In this document: positions 1-7,836 of the stretch, in pieces
Layout: every line of letters starts with the position of its first letter
Position numbering within the stretch: position 1 is the stretch's first letter
Assembly: GCF_002192455.1 (NCBI RefSeq)
Contig: NZ_CP021744.1
Span: 3,316,001-3,380,000 of the forward strand
DNA: 64,000 nt
DNA from: Streptomyces albireticuli
GTDB lineage: Bacteria; Actinomycetota; Actinomycetes; Streptomycetales; Streptomycetaceae
Reading direction: 5' to 3'
The notes under the pieces: generated by a model
What the model was told of the DNA's origin: nothing
What the model saw: the letters and a program-made list of their open reading frames with translations, nothing else
Database searches by the model: none
Position numbers and translations under genes: made by a program

Positions 1-385
1 CGCGGGCGCGGACCGGGTCGCGTTCATCACGGACGCGATGGGCGCGGCCGGGATGAGCGACGGGATGTATCCGCTCGGCCCCATGAGCGTGGAGGTCAAG
101 GACGGTGTGGCGCGGATCGCCGGCGGTCCGACGGCGGGTTCGATCGCGGGCTCGACGCTGACGCTCGACACGGCGTTCAAGCGCGCGGTGACGGTCGACC
201 GGCTGCCGGTCGAGGACGCGGTACGGGCGCTGTCGGCGAACCCGGCGCGGCTGCTGGGCGTCGGCGACCGGGTCGGTTCGCTGGAAGCGGGCAAGGACGC
301 GGACCTCGTCGTGCTCGACGCGTCGTACGACCTGGTGGGCGTGATGCGCAAGGGCGAATGGGTGGTCTCTCCCGAAGCGCGGTAG
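1..385 (+). CDS. nagA: N-acetylglucosamine-6-phosphate deacetylase, C-terminal part
   Basis: The reading frame enters from the left edge and ends at TAG 383-385, giving 127 C-terminal residues. The segment FITDAMGAAG holds the T-D-A motif with the catalytic Asp of the NagA amidohydrolase family. The end (DLVVLDASYDLVGVMRKGEW) is the small beta-sandwich return typical of amidohydrolases. NagA removes acetate from GlcNAc-6-P, or in related pathways GalNAc-6-P, in the cytoplasm. A phosphosugar kinase and a bisphosphate aldolase follow on the same strand, which suggests amino-sugar catabolism. The 5' end and promoter lie outside the window, so the substrate cannot be fixed. Confidence 0.9.
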   Translation, partial: AGADRVAFITDAMGAAGMSDGMYPLGPMSVEVKDGVARIAGGPTAGSIAGSTLTLDTAFKRAVTVDRLPVEDAVRALSANPARLLGVGDRVGSLEAGKDADLVVLDASYDLVGVMRKGEWVVSPEAR

Positions 386-411
386 TTTCTCCCGCCTCTG
401 ACGGGGCATCG

Positions 412-457
412 AACAGCGGCGGCGGTGCCCACGGTCTGGGCCTGCCGCCGCTGTTTT
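412..457 (+). terminator. Rho-independent terminator after nagA
   Basis: A 12-bp inverted repeat (AACAGCGGCGGC and GCCGCCGCTGTT) encloses about 20 nt and is followed by TT. It lies 27 nt after the nagA stop, so the downstream kinase probably has its own promoter in 458-608. Confidence 0.7.
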
Positions 458-608
458 GGCATGATCGCTCGCGCGGTCGTCGTACGGCGACACGCAGTCG
501 GTACACCGCAGACACCGCACGGACCCGCCCGCGAGGGCACCGAGAGACACCGAGAGACACCGCCGTCGACACCGCCGTCACGCCGGCCTGGTCATGGGAG
601 AGCCGCCG

Positions 609-1571
609 ATGATCCTTACGGTCACGCTCAACACCGCGCTCGACCTGACGTACCACGTCCCACGCCTGGAGCCGCACGGCTCGCACCGCGTCACCGAGGT
701 CACGGAGCGGGCGGGCGGCAAGGGGCTCAACGTGGCGCGGGTGCTGGCGGCGCTGGGGCACGACGCGGTCGTCACCGGGTTCGTCGGGGGCGCGACGGGG
801 AACACCGTGCGCCGCCTGCTGGCCGAGAGCGCCCCGAGCGAGGGCCTCGCGTTCGGCGGGGTCGCGGGTACGGCGGGGCGGCTGACCGACGCGCTCGTCC
901 CGATCGGCGGGCGTACGCGCCGCACGGTCGGCGTCGTGGACGCCTCGACGGGCGACACGACCCAGCTGAACGAGCCGGGCCCGGACGTCACCCCCAAGGA
1001 GTGGGCGGGGTTCGCCGACACGTACGCCCGTCTCCTGCCGGAGGCCCGCGCGGTGGCGCTGTGCGGCAGCCTGCCGCCGGGGGTGCCGGTCGGCGCGTAC
1101 GCCCTGCTGGTGCGGAAGGCGCGGGCGCTGGGTGTGCCGGTGCTGCTGGACACGAGCGGCGAGCCGCTGCGCCGCGCGGTGGCCGCGCGCCCGGACGTCG
1201 TCAAGCCGAACGCCGAGGAACTGGCGGCGCTCACGGGCTCCACGGAGCCGCTGCGGGCGGCCCTGGACACCCGGCGGCGCGGCGCCCACGCGGTCGCCGC
1301 GACGCTGGGCCCGGCGGGCATGCTGGCCGTGACGCCCGACGGCTCGTGGCGCGCGGCGCCGCCCCGCCGGATACCCGGCAACCCGACGGGCGCGGGCGAC
1401 TCCGCCTCCGCGGCCCTGCTGTCGGGCTGGGTGGAGAACCTCCCCTGGCCGGACCGGATCGCGCGCGCGGTGGCCCTGTCGGCGGCGACGGTACGGACAC
1501 CGGCGGCCGGCGAGTTCGACGCGGCGGCGTACGCGGCGCTGCTGCCGCAGGTGAAGGTCGCCCCGGCGTGA
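609..1571 (+). CDS. PfkB-family 1-phosphofructokinase / tagatose-6-phosphate kinase
   Basis: The 320-residue product starts MILTVTLNTALDLTY, as FruK/LacC/PfkB kinases do. It has the glycine-rich first signature AGGKGLNVARVLAALG near residue 38 and the C-terminal anion-hole motif PTGAGDSA near 260, whose Asp is the catalytic base. I chose ATG 609 over the in-frame ATG 594 because GGAG sits 8 nt before it. The enzyme should phosphorylate a hexose monophosphate at the expense of ATP. Next to a class II aldolase and nagA, tagatose-6-P (GalNAc route) or fructose-1-P are the likely substrates; sequence alone does not decide between them. Confidence 0.88.
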   Translation: MILTVTLNTALDLTYHVPRLEPHGSHRVTEVTERAGGKGLNVARVLAALGHDAVVTGFVGGATGNTVRRLLAESAPSEGLAFGGVAGTAGRLTDALVPIGGRTRRTVGVVDASTGDTTQLNEPGPDVTPKEWAGFADTYARLLPEARAVALCGSLPPGVPVGAYALLVRKARALGVPVLLDTSGEPLRRAVAARPDVVKPNAEELAALTGSTEPLRAALDTRRRGAHAVAATLGPAGMLAVTPDGSWRAAPPRRIPGNPTGAGDSASAALLSGWVENLPWPDRIARAVALSAATVRTPAAGEFDAAAYAALLPQVKVAPA

Positions 1572-1630
1572 GGTGACGGCGGAGCAGCAGCCGTGAAGCC
1601 CGAACCGTCCCTGAACCGGAAGGTCCGCTC

Positions 1631-2482
1631 ATGCCCCTGGTACGCACCGCCGAACTCGTCACCGCCGCCCGCGAGGCCGGGCGCGCGGTCGTCGCCTTCA
1701 ACGTCATCACCCTGGAGCACGCGGAGGCGATCGCGGCGGGCGCCGAGCGCGCGGGCGCGCCGGCGATCCTTCAGATCTCGGAGAACGCCGTGAAGTTCCA
1801 CGGCGGCGACGTGGGCCCCCTCGCGGCGGCGACGGCGGCGGTGGCGGCCGCGTGCCGGGCCCGGCTGGCGCTCCACCTCGACCACGTCGAGTCGGCGGAC
1901 CTGCTGCGGGCGGCGCACGCGCACGGCTTCGGCTCGGTCATGTTCGACGCGTCGAAGCGCGGCTACGGGGAGAACGTCAAGGCCACGGCCGAAGCGGTCC
2001 GTTGGGGCCACGCACGCGGCATCTGGGTGGAGGCGGAGCTGGGCCGCGTCGGCGGCAAGGCGGGCGAGCCCCCGCTGGACGCCCACGCCCCGGGCGTCCG
2101 CACGGACCCGGCGGAGGCGGCGGCCTACGTGGCCGACACGGGCGTCGACGCCCTGGCCGTCGCGGTCGGCAGCACCCACGCCATGACCACCCGCACGGCC
2201 ACCCTCGACCACACCCTGATCACAGCCCTCCACGAGGCCGTCCCGGTCCCCCTGGTCCTGCACGGCTCGTCGGGCGTCCCGGACACGGAACTCCGCCGCG
2301 CGGTGGCGGCGGGCATGACCAAGATCAACGTCGGCACGGCCCTGAACACGGCCTTCACCGGCGCGGTCCGCGCCTTCCTGGAGGCCCACCCGTCGACGAC
2401 GGACCCGCGCAGGTACCTGGCGCCCGCGCGGGAGGGGATGACGGGGGCGGTGGAGGGGTTCCTGCGGGTGGTGGGCGGGTGA
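1631..2482 (+). CDS. Class II ketose-bisphosphate aldolase (GatY/KbaY-like)
   Basis: The 283-residue protein has the zinc ligands and loops of class II aldolases in order: LHLDHVES (first His), VEAELGRVGG (Glu), AVGSTHAM (His), LVLHGSSGV (His) and the phosphate-binding KINVGTALN. Length and the short N-terminus fit the tagatose-1,6-bisphosphate subgroup better than long-form Fba. It should cleave a ketose bisphosphate to DHAP and glyceraldehyde-3-P. A GGAAGG motif lies a few bases before the ATG. It follows the kinase by 59 nt and is probably cotranscribed. Its stop is 3 nt from the stop of the convergent next gene, with no terminator between them. Confidence 0.88.
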   Translation: MPLVRTAELVTAAREAGRAVVAFNVITLEHAEAIAAGAERAGAPAILQISENAVKFHGGDVGPLAAATAAVAAACRARLALHLDHVESADLLRAAHAHGFGSVMFDASKRGYGENVKATAEAVRWGHARGIWVEAELGRVGGKAGEPPLDAHAPGVRTDPAEAAAYVADTGVDALAVAVGSTHAMTTRTATLDHTLITALHEAVPVPLVLHGSSGVPDTELRRAVAAGMTKINVGTALNTAFTGAVRAFLEAHPSTTDPRRYLAPAREGMTGAVEGFLRVVGG

Positions 2483-2485
2483 CCG

Positions 2486-3430
2486 TCAGGCTCCGCCGGG
2501 GGTCAGCGACACCTGGTCGAGGTGCACCTCGCACTTGTTGCCCGACTGGCAGAAGACCTTGATGGTGTTCTTGCCTTCCTTGAGGTCCACCTGGGTCCAG
2601 CTGCCCATCCAGTTGGTGGACCACTCGCCCGGCTTCGACCCGCCGTGGTTACCCAGACGTATCGGCAGCTTGTTGACGGTGTCGTTGACGGCGACCGAGA
2701 GTTCCCCGTCCTTGCCGGGGACGCCGTAGGTGACGTTCAGGCGGTACGCCCCGGTGCTCTTGACCGCGACCTCCCACTCGACGCCCGCACCGGGCGCTTC
2801 CAGACCCTTGATGTAGGCGCCGCCCTCGGACTTGGCGCCCGCCACCTCCGTGGCGGTGGTGGCACCACCGAGCAGCCGCAGGCTGGCCGCGTCACGCTTC
2901 TGGAGACCGACCGCCGAGGGATTGCTCGGCTTCTGCTTCTTCTCCGGCTCCTTCGGCTTGTCGTCCTTCTTGCCGTCGTCCTCGCCCGGCTTGTCGTCCC
3001 CGCCGCCCGTCGCCCCCGCCTGGGTGCTGCCCTTGTCGTCGCCGCTGTTGGTCATCATCGCGACGCCGATCCCGCCCGCGACCACCGCCACGACGGCGAT
3101 CGCGGCGATCAGCAGCCCGCGCCGGTTCGGGCGCGTGCCGCCGCCGTGGCCGCCCGGGGCGGCCGGGGGCATCGGCTGGCGGGGGGCGCCGCCCGGGAGC
3201 GTCTCCGGGGCCGCGTAGTGCGGCGACGGGGTCTGCTGGCGCGGCGGCTGCGGGCCGTACTGGCGGGAGCCGACCGGGCGGACCTGGTGGTACGAGGTGC
3301 GGGGGACGCCGGGACGGCGCTCTTCCGGGCCGCTGTCGGCGTTGTTCCCGTCGCCGCCTTCCGAGCGGTACAGGTGCGCGAACGGGTCGTCGTTCTCCGG
3401 CGTTCCCGCGCCGTTATTACCGGCCGTCAT
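2486..3430 (-). CDS. Membrane-anchored protein with C-terminal CBM35-like domain
   Basis: The 314-residue product has three parts: a Pro/Gly/Gln-rich cytoplasmic N-terminus of about 110 residues; one membrane span (LLIAAIAVVAVVAGGIGVAMM); then a charged Lys/Asp linker followed by a beta-sandwich of about 125 residues. The end (GSWTQVDLKEGKNTIKVFC, then VHLDQVSLTP) is the typical close of CBM6/CBM35 carbohydrate-binding modules. There is no enzyme domain. A role in binding extracellular polysaccharide or cell-wall glycans is inferred from the fold. It sits tail to tail with the sugar-catabolic genes and head to tail after cdgB. Confidence 0.75.
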   Translation of the reverse strand: MTAGNNGAGTPENDDPFAHLYRSEGGDGNNADSGPEERRPGVPRTSYHQVRPVGSRQYGPQPPRQQTPSPHYAAPETLPGGAPRQPMPPAAPGGHGGGTRPNRRGLLIAAIAVVAVVAGGIGVAMMTNSGDDKGSTQAGATGGGDDKPGEDDGKKDDKPKEPEKKQKPSNPSAVGLQKRDAASLRLLGGATTATEVAGAKSEGGAYIKGLEAPGAGVEWEVAVKSTGAYRLNVTYGVPGKDGELSVAVNDTVNKLPIRLGNHGGSKPGEWSTNWMGSWTQVDLKEGKNTIKVFCQSGNKCEVHLDQVSLTPGGA

Positions 3431-3628
3431 CCCCTGTCACTCCCAACCTGGTATGACCATCGGCGCCCACGTGCGTACGCGTCAGGGACCGCCGCTGCCG
3501 AGCCGGGGCGGCCCGGGAGGCTCAAACGGTCCGGATGGCCAAAAATTCACGATCGATTCACGGTAGGCGGCGGTGCCGCATCGGCGCAGCCTACCCCGAT
3601 ACGGCGATACCACGCCCTGGTACGGACC

Positions 3629-5386
3629 TCAGCCCGCCCGCCGCCCCGCCTTGGCCCGTGACCGCTTTTCGACGTACATCCGCTGGTCGGCGGAGCGCAG
3701 CACCTCGTCCGCGGACATTCCGCAGCCCGCCCAGCCGATCCCGAAACTCGCGCCGACCCGCACGGCGCGCCCGTCGACCCTTATCGGCGGGACGATCGCG
3801 TTGCGCAGCCGCACCGCGAGGTCCTCCGCGTCGGCCTGGCCCAGGCCGTCCGCCAGGACCACGAACTCGTCACCGCCGAGCCGGGCAACCGTGTCGCCGT
3901 CGCGCACGCCGTTGCTGAGCCGCCGGGCGACCTCGATGAGGACCGCGTCCCCCGTGTGGTGCCCGAAACGGTCGTTGATGGACTTGAAGCCGTCCAGGTC
4001 GCAGAAGAGGACCGCCAGCCCCTTCGTCCCGTCGTCCTCGCCGTCCTCGTCCGGCGCGACGGCGTGGACGTGGCCGGGATACGTGCCGACGCCGCAGGCC
4101 GTCCCGCTGTGCTCCGCGCCGAACTCGCCGGTCGCGCAGTCCGGGGCGCAGTCGTTCGCGTACTCCGGCGGGTAGTCGGGCCCCGGCTCGGAGCCGAAGC
4201 CGTGCTGCCCGTACTGCCCGAACGCCCCGCCCTCGACCTCGGCGAAGGCGTCGAGGCCGCCGTACGGCGCGACCGCCGCCACCGGGGGCTCGCCGCCGGG
4301 CGGCGTGCCGCACAGCCGGCTGCTGAGGCGGGCCCGCAGCTCCGCGCTGTTGGGCAGGCCGGTGAGCGAGTCGTGGCTGGCCCGGTGCGCGAGCTGGAGC
4401 TCGTGCCGCTTGCGCTCCTCGATGTCCTCGACGTGGGTGAGGAGGTAGCGCGGACCGTCGGCGGCGTCGGCGACCACCGAGTTGCGCAGGGACACCCAGA
4501 CGTACGTGCCGTCCCGGCGGGCGAGCCGCAGCTCGGCCCGGCCGCCCTCGGCCGAGGTGCGCAGCAGGGTGCCGACGTCCTCCGGATGGACGAGGTCGGA
4601 GAAGGAGTAGCGGCGCATCTGGGACGCGGGGCGGCCGAGGAGCCGGCACAGCGCGTCGTTGGTGCGGTGCAGCCGTCCGTGCTGGTCGCCGCCCATCTCG
4701 GCGATGGCCATGCCGCTCGGCGCGTACTCGAAGGCCTGGCGGAAGCTTTCCTCACTGGCGCGGAGCGCCTGCTGCTCCCGCTCCAGCCGGACCAGTGCCC
4801 GCTGCATGTTTGCGCGAAGACGAGCGTTACTGATCGCAATCGCGGCCTGGAAGGCGTACATCTGGAGCGCCTCCCGGCCCCAGGCGCCGGGACGGCGTCC
4901 GTTGCGCGGCTGGTCGACCGAGATGACGCCCAGGAGCTCGCCGCCGGCCGCGCCCGCCGTGTACATCGGGGCGAAGAGGCGGTCCATGGGGTGCCACTCG
5001 TCGGGGAACCGAGGCGCGGGCCCGGCGGTGTGCCACTGGGGCACGTCGTCGTTGTCGAGGACCCAGCCCTCGGTGTACGGGATGAAGCGCAGCGAGCCCC
5101 ACTGGTCGGCCATGGCCAGGCGCCGCTCCCACGACACCCGCGAGCCGACCCGGCCCGCCATCAGGGCCTCCGCGCCCGCGCTCCCGGCGACGGCGGCCAC
5201 GACCAGATCACCGTCCGGGCGGACGAGGTTGACGGCCGAGAGCTCGTAGCCGAGCCCGGTGATGATGCCGTCCGCGACGGTCTGCAAGGTGTCCGCGAGG
5301 CTGCGCGCCGTGTTCAGATCGGCGACCACTTGATGCAGGCCCCGCAAGGTGGCCAGGCGGACATACGGCTCCGACTCGGTCTCCAT
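3629..5386 (-). CDS. cdgB: GAF-PAS-GGDEF diguanylate cyclase (CdgB-type)
   Basis: The 585-residue cytoplasmic sensor has a GAF-like domain (about residues 5-190), a PAS/PAC domain (about 205-330) and a C-terminal GGDEF domain (about 345-580). The active-site motif LGGDEFVVLAD is intact. RDGD lies exactly five residues upstream and is a canonical RxxD inhibitory site, so an active, product-inhibited c-di-GMP synthase is expected. ATG 5386 is preferred over the upstream in-frame start at 5422 because GGGGGAG precedes it by 7 nt. An insert of about 60 residues rich in Gly/Tyr/Asp/Glu interrupts the early GGDEF domain. Domain order and neighbourhood match Streptomyces CdgB, a developmental enzyme known to be controlled by BldD. 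Confidence 0.9.
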   Translation of the reverse strand: METESEPYVRLATLRGLHQVVADLNTARSLADTLQTVADGIITGLGYELSAVNLVRPDGDLVVAAVAGSAGAEALMAGRVGSRVSWERRLAMADQWGSLRFIPYTEGWVLDNDDVPQWHTAGPAPRFPDEWHPMDRLFAPMYTAGAAGGELLGVISVDQPRNGRRPGAWGREALQMYAFQAAIAISNARLRANMQRALVRLEREQQALRASEESFRQAFEYAPSGMAIAEMGGDQHGRLHRTNDALCRLLGRPASQMRRYSFSDLVHPEDVGTLLRTSAEGGRAELRLARRDGTYVWVSLRNSVVADAADGPRYLLTHVEDIEERKRHELQLAHRASHDSLTGLPNSAELRARLSSRLCGTPPGGEPPVAAVAPYGGLDAFAEVEGGAFGQYGQHGFGSEPGPDYPPEYANDCAPDCATGEFGAEHSGTACGVGTYPGHVHAVAPDEDGEDDGTKGLAVLFCDLDGFKSINDRFGHHTGDAVLIEVARRLSNGVRDGDTVARLGGDEFVVLADGLGQADAEDLAVRLRNAIVPPIRVDGRAVRVGASFGIGWAGCGMSADEVLRSADQRMYVEKRSRAKAGRRAG

Positions 5387-5505
5387 CTTCGCTCTCCCCC
5401 GAGACCTCGACAGCAACTCCAAAAGCTTCTTGTCGTCCGTTTACCACGGCCACTGAATCACAGCGAGCTGACCACTCGGTACACAGGGTCAACAATTACC
5501 GCCCT

Positions 5506-5531
5506 CTGTGACTCATGTCACAGTGCGTGAT
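5506..5531. promoter_or_regulatory. Overlapping CRP-like palindrome and BldD-like box upstream of cdgB
   Basis: CTGTGAC-TCAT-GTCACAG (5506-5523) is a perfect palindrome that matches the CRP-family consensus TGTGA-N6-TCACA exactly. It overlaps GTCACAGTGCGTGAT (5517-5531), which has the TnAC-N5-GTnA arms of a BldD box. The pair lies 120-145 bp upstream of the cdgB start and about 420 bp from the divergent flavin reductase. Operator function is inferred. Confidence 0.55.
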
Positions 5532-5601
5532 GAAGTACTACCACTGGCGTTCGAGCGCGCTCTTATGCTTCGTGAACGCAAATCCGTAAGCGGAACACCC
5601 A

Positions 5602-5636
5602 TCCGTGGCAACGATCCGTGGCAATCGTCCGTGGCA
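5602..5636. repeat. Three 13-bp-spaced direct repeats in the cdgB upstream region
   Basis: TCCGTGGCA occurs at 5602, 5615 and 5628, exactly 13 bp apart. Partial copies (ATCCGTA) occur near 5582 and 5639. No gene is supported here. Similar iterons often bind regulators, but no known consensus is recognised. Confidence 0.6.
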
Positions 5637-5799
5637 CATCCGTACAGACGCCGTCCGAGGCCCCGCCGGATGCCCGCCGGCCGCGGTTCCGGTGGAATTC
5701 CGGAGGCTTCGGGGGGCGCGCGGTCGCATCCGGGGCGCGGCCCGGGGGCGAGGGGGGATCGGATTCGGACGCCGTACGACATGCTTCGGTCACTCTTCG

Positions 5800-5832
5800 G
5801 GCACCCTTCCGGCACCCTTTAGGCACCCTTTG
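5800..5832. repeat. Three 11-bp direct repeats upstream of the flavin reductase
   Basis: GGCACCCTT begins at 5800, 5811 and 5822, a strict 11-bp period. A related GGTCACTCTT lies just upstream at 5788. The period equals that of Streptomyces PHO-box repeat units, although the sequence matches that consensus only partly. The rest of 5387-5948 holds no supportable gene. Confidence 0.55.
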
Positions 5833-5948
5833 ACCTAGGACCGGCCTGGTCCTGAAGCCCGATGCGTCGGGGCTGGCCGGACGGCTAGCGTGCACAGCGT
5901 GTTGCAGACGACTTCGCCCCACGAGACCGCCATACCCCATGCTGAGGG

Positions 5949-6449
5949 GTGAGCGCCGACGACTTCCGTGCCGCCCTGGGCCGCCTCGCAGCGGGTGTGG
6001 TGCTGGTGACCGCCCACGACCCGGAGCACGGCCCGCGCGGTGAGGACGTCGGCATGACGGCGACCGCGTTCCTGTCCGTGTCCCTGGAGCCGCCGCTCGT
6101 GATGGTGAGCGTTCGCAACGACTCCCGGATGGACGACCTCCTGGAGCGGCAGCCCCTGTGGGCGGTCTCGGTGCTCTCCGAGAGCCAGCGGCACATCGCC
6201 GGACGTTTCGCCATGAAGGGCCGCATCAGCGACCGGCTGCTGTTCGAGGACATCCCGTACGAGCGGGGCGAGGCGGTCGGCGCGCCGCTGGTGCGGGGCG
6301 CGCTGGCGGTGCTGGAGTGCCGCACGGAGCAGCGGGTGCTCGCCGGGGACCACACGCTGGTGATCGGCCGGGTCCTGACGGCGACGGCGCCGAGCACGGA
6401 GGGCGGGCCGCTGACGTACTTCCGGGGGAAGTACCGGCGGCTGGGCTGA
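5949..6449 (+). CDS. Flavin reductase-like FMN-binding protein
   Basis: The 166-residue protein shows the split-barrel flavin reductase pattern: an N-terminal helix ending in LAAGVVLVTA, the FMN-binding GMTATAFLSVSLEPPLVMVSV (about residues 36-56), SVLSESQRHIAGRF, and a C-terminal VIGRVLTA...LTYFRGKYRRL. Enzymes of this family reduce free FMN/FAD with NAD(P)H, often for a partner monooxygenase. No such partner is adjacent. The start is GTG 5949; an in-frame TGA at 5943 excludes a longer form. GAGGGG abuts the start with no spacer, so a leaderless transcript is possible. Confidence 0.82.
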   Translation: MSADDFRAALGRLAAGVVLVTAHDPEHGPRGEDVGMTATAFLSVSLEPPLVMVSVRNDSRMDDLLERQPLWAVSVLSESQRHIAGRFAMKGRISDRLLFEDIPYERGEAVGAPLVRGALAVLECRTEQRVLAGDHTLVIGRVLTATAPSTEGGPLTYFRGKYRRLG

Positions 6450-6537
6450 CGGTTCCCGGACTGTCCGGCATATGGGGAGAATTCAGGAAAAGGGTGAGGT
6501 GAAAGGGCGAGGCAAGGGGAGCCCGCCCACGCGCGCC

Positions 6538-6966
6538 TTACCCCCAGTCCCGCCCCGACCTGCCCCGCTTCGTGTCGGCCCGCTGCTTCTTCTCCCTCAG
6601 CCGCCGCTCGTTGATCCCCCGGGGGATCTTCGTCGGCCGGCGGGGGCGCGGCGGCGGCGCCGTGGCCTCGGCGAGCAGCGCGGCCAGCCGGACGGCCGCG
6701 GTCTCGCGATTGCGCCACTGGGACCGGTGCTCCGACGCCCGTACGGTCACGACCCCGCCGACGAGCCGGCTCGCGAGCCGCTCCAGCGCCCGCTCCTTCC
6801 ACACCTCGGGCAGCGCGCCCGTGGCCGCGAGGTCGAAGCGGAGCTCGACCTGGCTGTCGCTGGTGTTGACGTGCTGGCCGCCGGGGCCGGAGGAGCGCGA
6901 GAAACGCCACTGGAGCTCGGCCTCCGGCAGGGAGACCGAACCGCGGATGACGTAGGGACCGGACAT
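6538..6966 (-). CDS. arfB: Peptidyl-tRNA hydrolase ArfB (ribosome rescue)
   Basis: The 142-residue protein has the class I release-factor catalytic core FSRSSGPGGQHVNTSDSQVELRF, with the GGQ tripeptide near residue 30. It ends in a basic tail (RRLREKKQRADTKRGRSGRDWG) that in ArfB/YaeJ threads into the empty mRNA channel. It has no codon-recognition domain, so it should release peptides from stalled non-stop ribosomes. ATG 6966 is chosen: the protein aligns with the family from MSGPYVI, and GGGG precedes it. The open frame runs 21 codons further upstream without an SD. Confidence 0.9.
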   Translation of the reverse strand: MSGPYVIRGSVSLPEAELQWRFSRSSGPGGQHVNTSDSQVELRFDLAATGALPEVWKERALERLASRLVGGVVTVRASEHRSQWRNRETAAVRLAALLAEATAPPPRPRRPTKIPRGINERRLREKKQRADTKRGRSGRDWG

Positions 6967-7148
6967 GGCCCCATGATCCCGCGCCGGGACGCGGTGCGTC
7001 ACCTCGTTTTGCGCCTCGTGTGCGGCCACCGCACATCAGGAATTGGCAAAGAAAGTAAAGCAGCGTGGAACCCTGGGTCCCCCTTGTGACGTTAGTCAGG
7101 GTGACGGTGGCCTCATGGCCGCGACGCACTCAGAAAGGGACCATCCCC

Positions 7149-7724
7149 ATGGCTGTAAGCCTGTCCAAGGGCGGCAACGTCTCCCTCACCAAGGAGGCCC
7201 CGGGCCTGACGGCCGTCACGGTCGGCCTCGGCTGGGACGTCCGCACCACCACGGGCACGGACTTCGACCTCGACGCGAGCGCGATCGCCGTGAACCCCAC
7301 GGGCAAGGTCTACTCCGACGCCCACTTCGTCTTCTTCAACAACAAGTCGACGCCGGACCAGTCCATCGTCCACACCGGTGACAACGTCACGGGCGCCGGC
7401 GAGGGCGACGACGAGCAGATCAACGTCAACCTGGCGGCCCTCCCGGCCGACGTCGAGAAGATCGTCTTCCCGGTCTCGATCTACGACGCCGTGACCCGCA
7501 GCCAGAACTTCGGCCAGGTCCGCAACGCCTACATCCGCATCCTCAACCAGGCCGGCGGCGCCGAGATCGCCCGCTACGACCTCAGCGAGGACGCCGCCAC
7601 CGAGACCGCCATGGTCTTCGGCGAGCTGTACCGCAACGGCGCGGACTGGAAGTTCCGCGCCGTGGGCCAGGGCTACGCCTCGGGCCTGGTCGGCATCGCG
7701 CAGGACTTCGGCGTCAACGTCTGA
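7149..7724 (+). CDS. terD: TerD-family calcium-binding stress protein
   Basis: The product is 191 residues, the standard length of TerD proteins. It has the family pattern: [13 protein letters not shown] at the start, the acidic Ca-binding segments [11 protein letters not shown] (about residues 38-48) and [10 protein letters not shown] (about 90-100), and [18 protein letters not shown] near the C-terminus. An AAAGGGA ribosome site lies about 8 nt before ATG 7149. In Streptomyces such proteins bind Ca and affect development and stress. This is a single copy without the terZABCE cluster, so tellurite resistance should not be assumed. Confidence 0.92.
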   Translation: MAVSLSKGGNVSLTKEAPGLTAVTVGLGWDVRTTTGTDFDLDASAIAVNPTGKVYSDAHFVFFNNKSTPDQSIVHTGDNVTGAGEGDDEQINVNLAALPADVEKIVFPVSIYDAVTRSQNFGQVRNAYIRILNQAGGAEIARYDLSEDAATETAMVFGELYRNGADWKFRAVGQGYASGLVGIAQDFGVNV

Positions 7725-7753
7725 CGTACGGGGCCCGCGCCGCGAAAGTGAAG

Positions 7754-7787
7754 GAGGGGTGTCCCCGCTGCTGCGGGGGCACCCCTC
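7754..7787. terminator. Bidirectional terminator between terD and the large exoprotein gene
   Basis: A stem of 15 pairs (GAGGGGTGTCCCCGC and GCGGGGGCACCCCTC, one G-U pair) encloses a 4-nt loop. It lies 30 nt after terD and 50 nt after the convergent gene's stop. Confidence 0.75.
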
Positions 7788-7836
7788 GGCGTTTCCGGGC
7801 GGGACGTCCGCGGGCGAGGACGCCCGCGCCGGCTCC

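Noticed and set aside
2522..3661. Large plus-strand frame opposite the CBM35 gene
   Set aside because: It lies opposite a well-supported gene, with Arg/Ala/Val content typical of antisense frames in GC-rich DNA.
7149..7724. Tellurite-resistance operon
   Set aside because: Only one TerD-type gene is present, without terA, terB, terC, terE or terZ.
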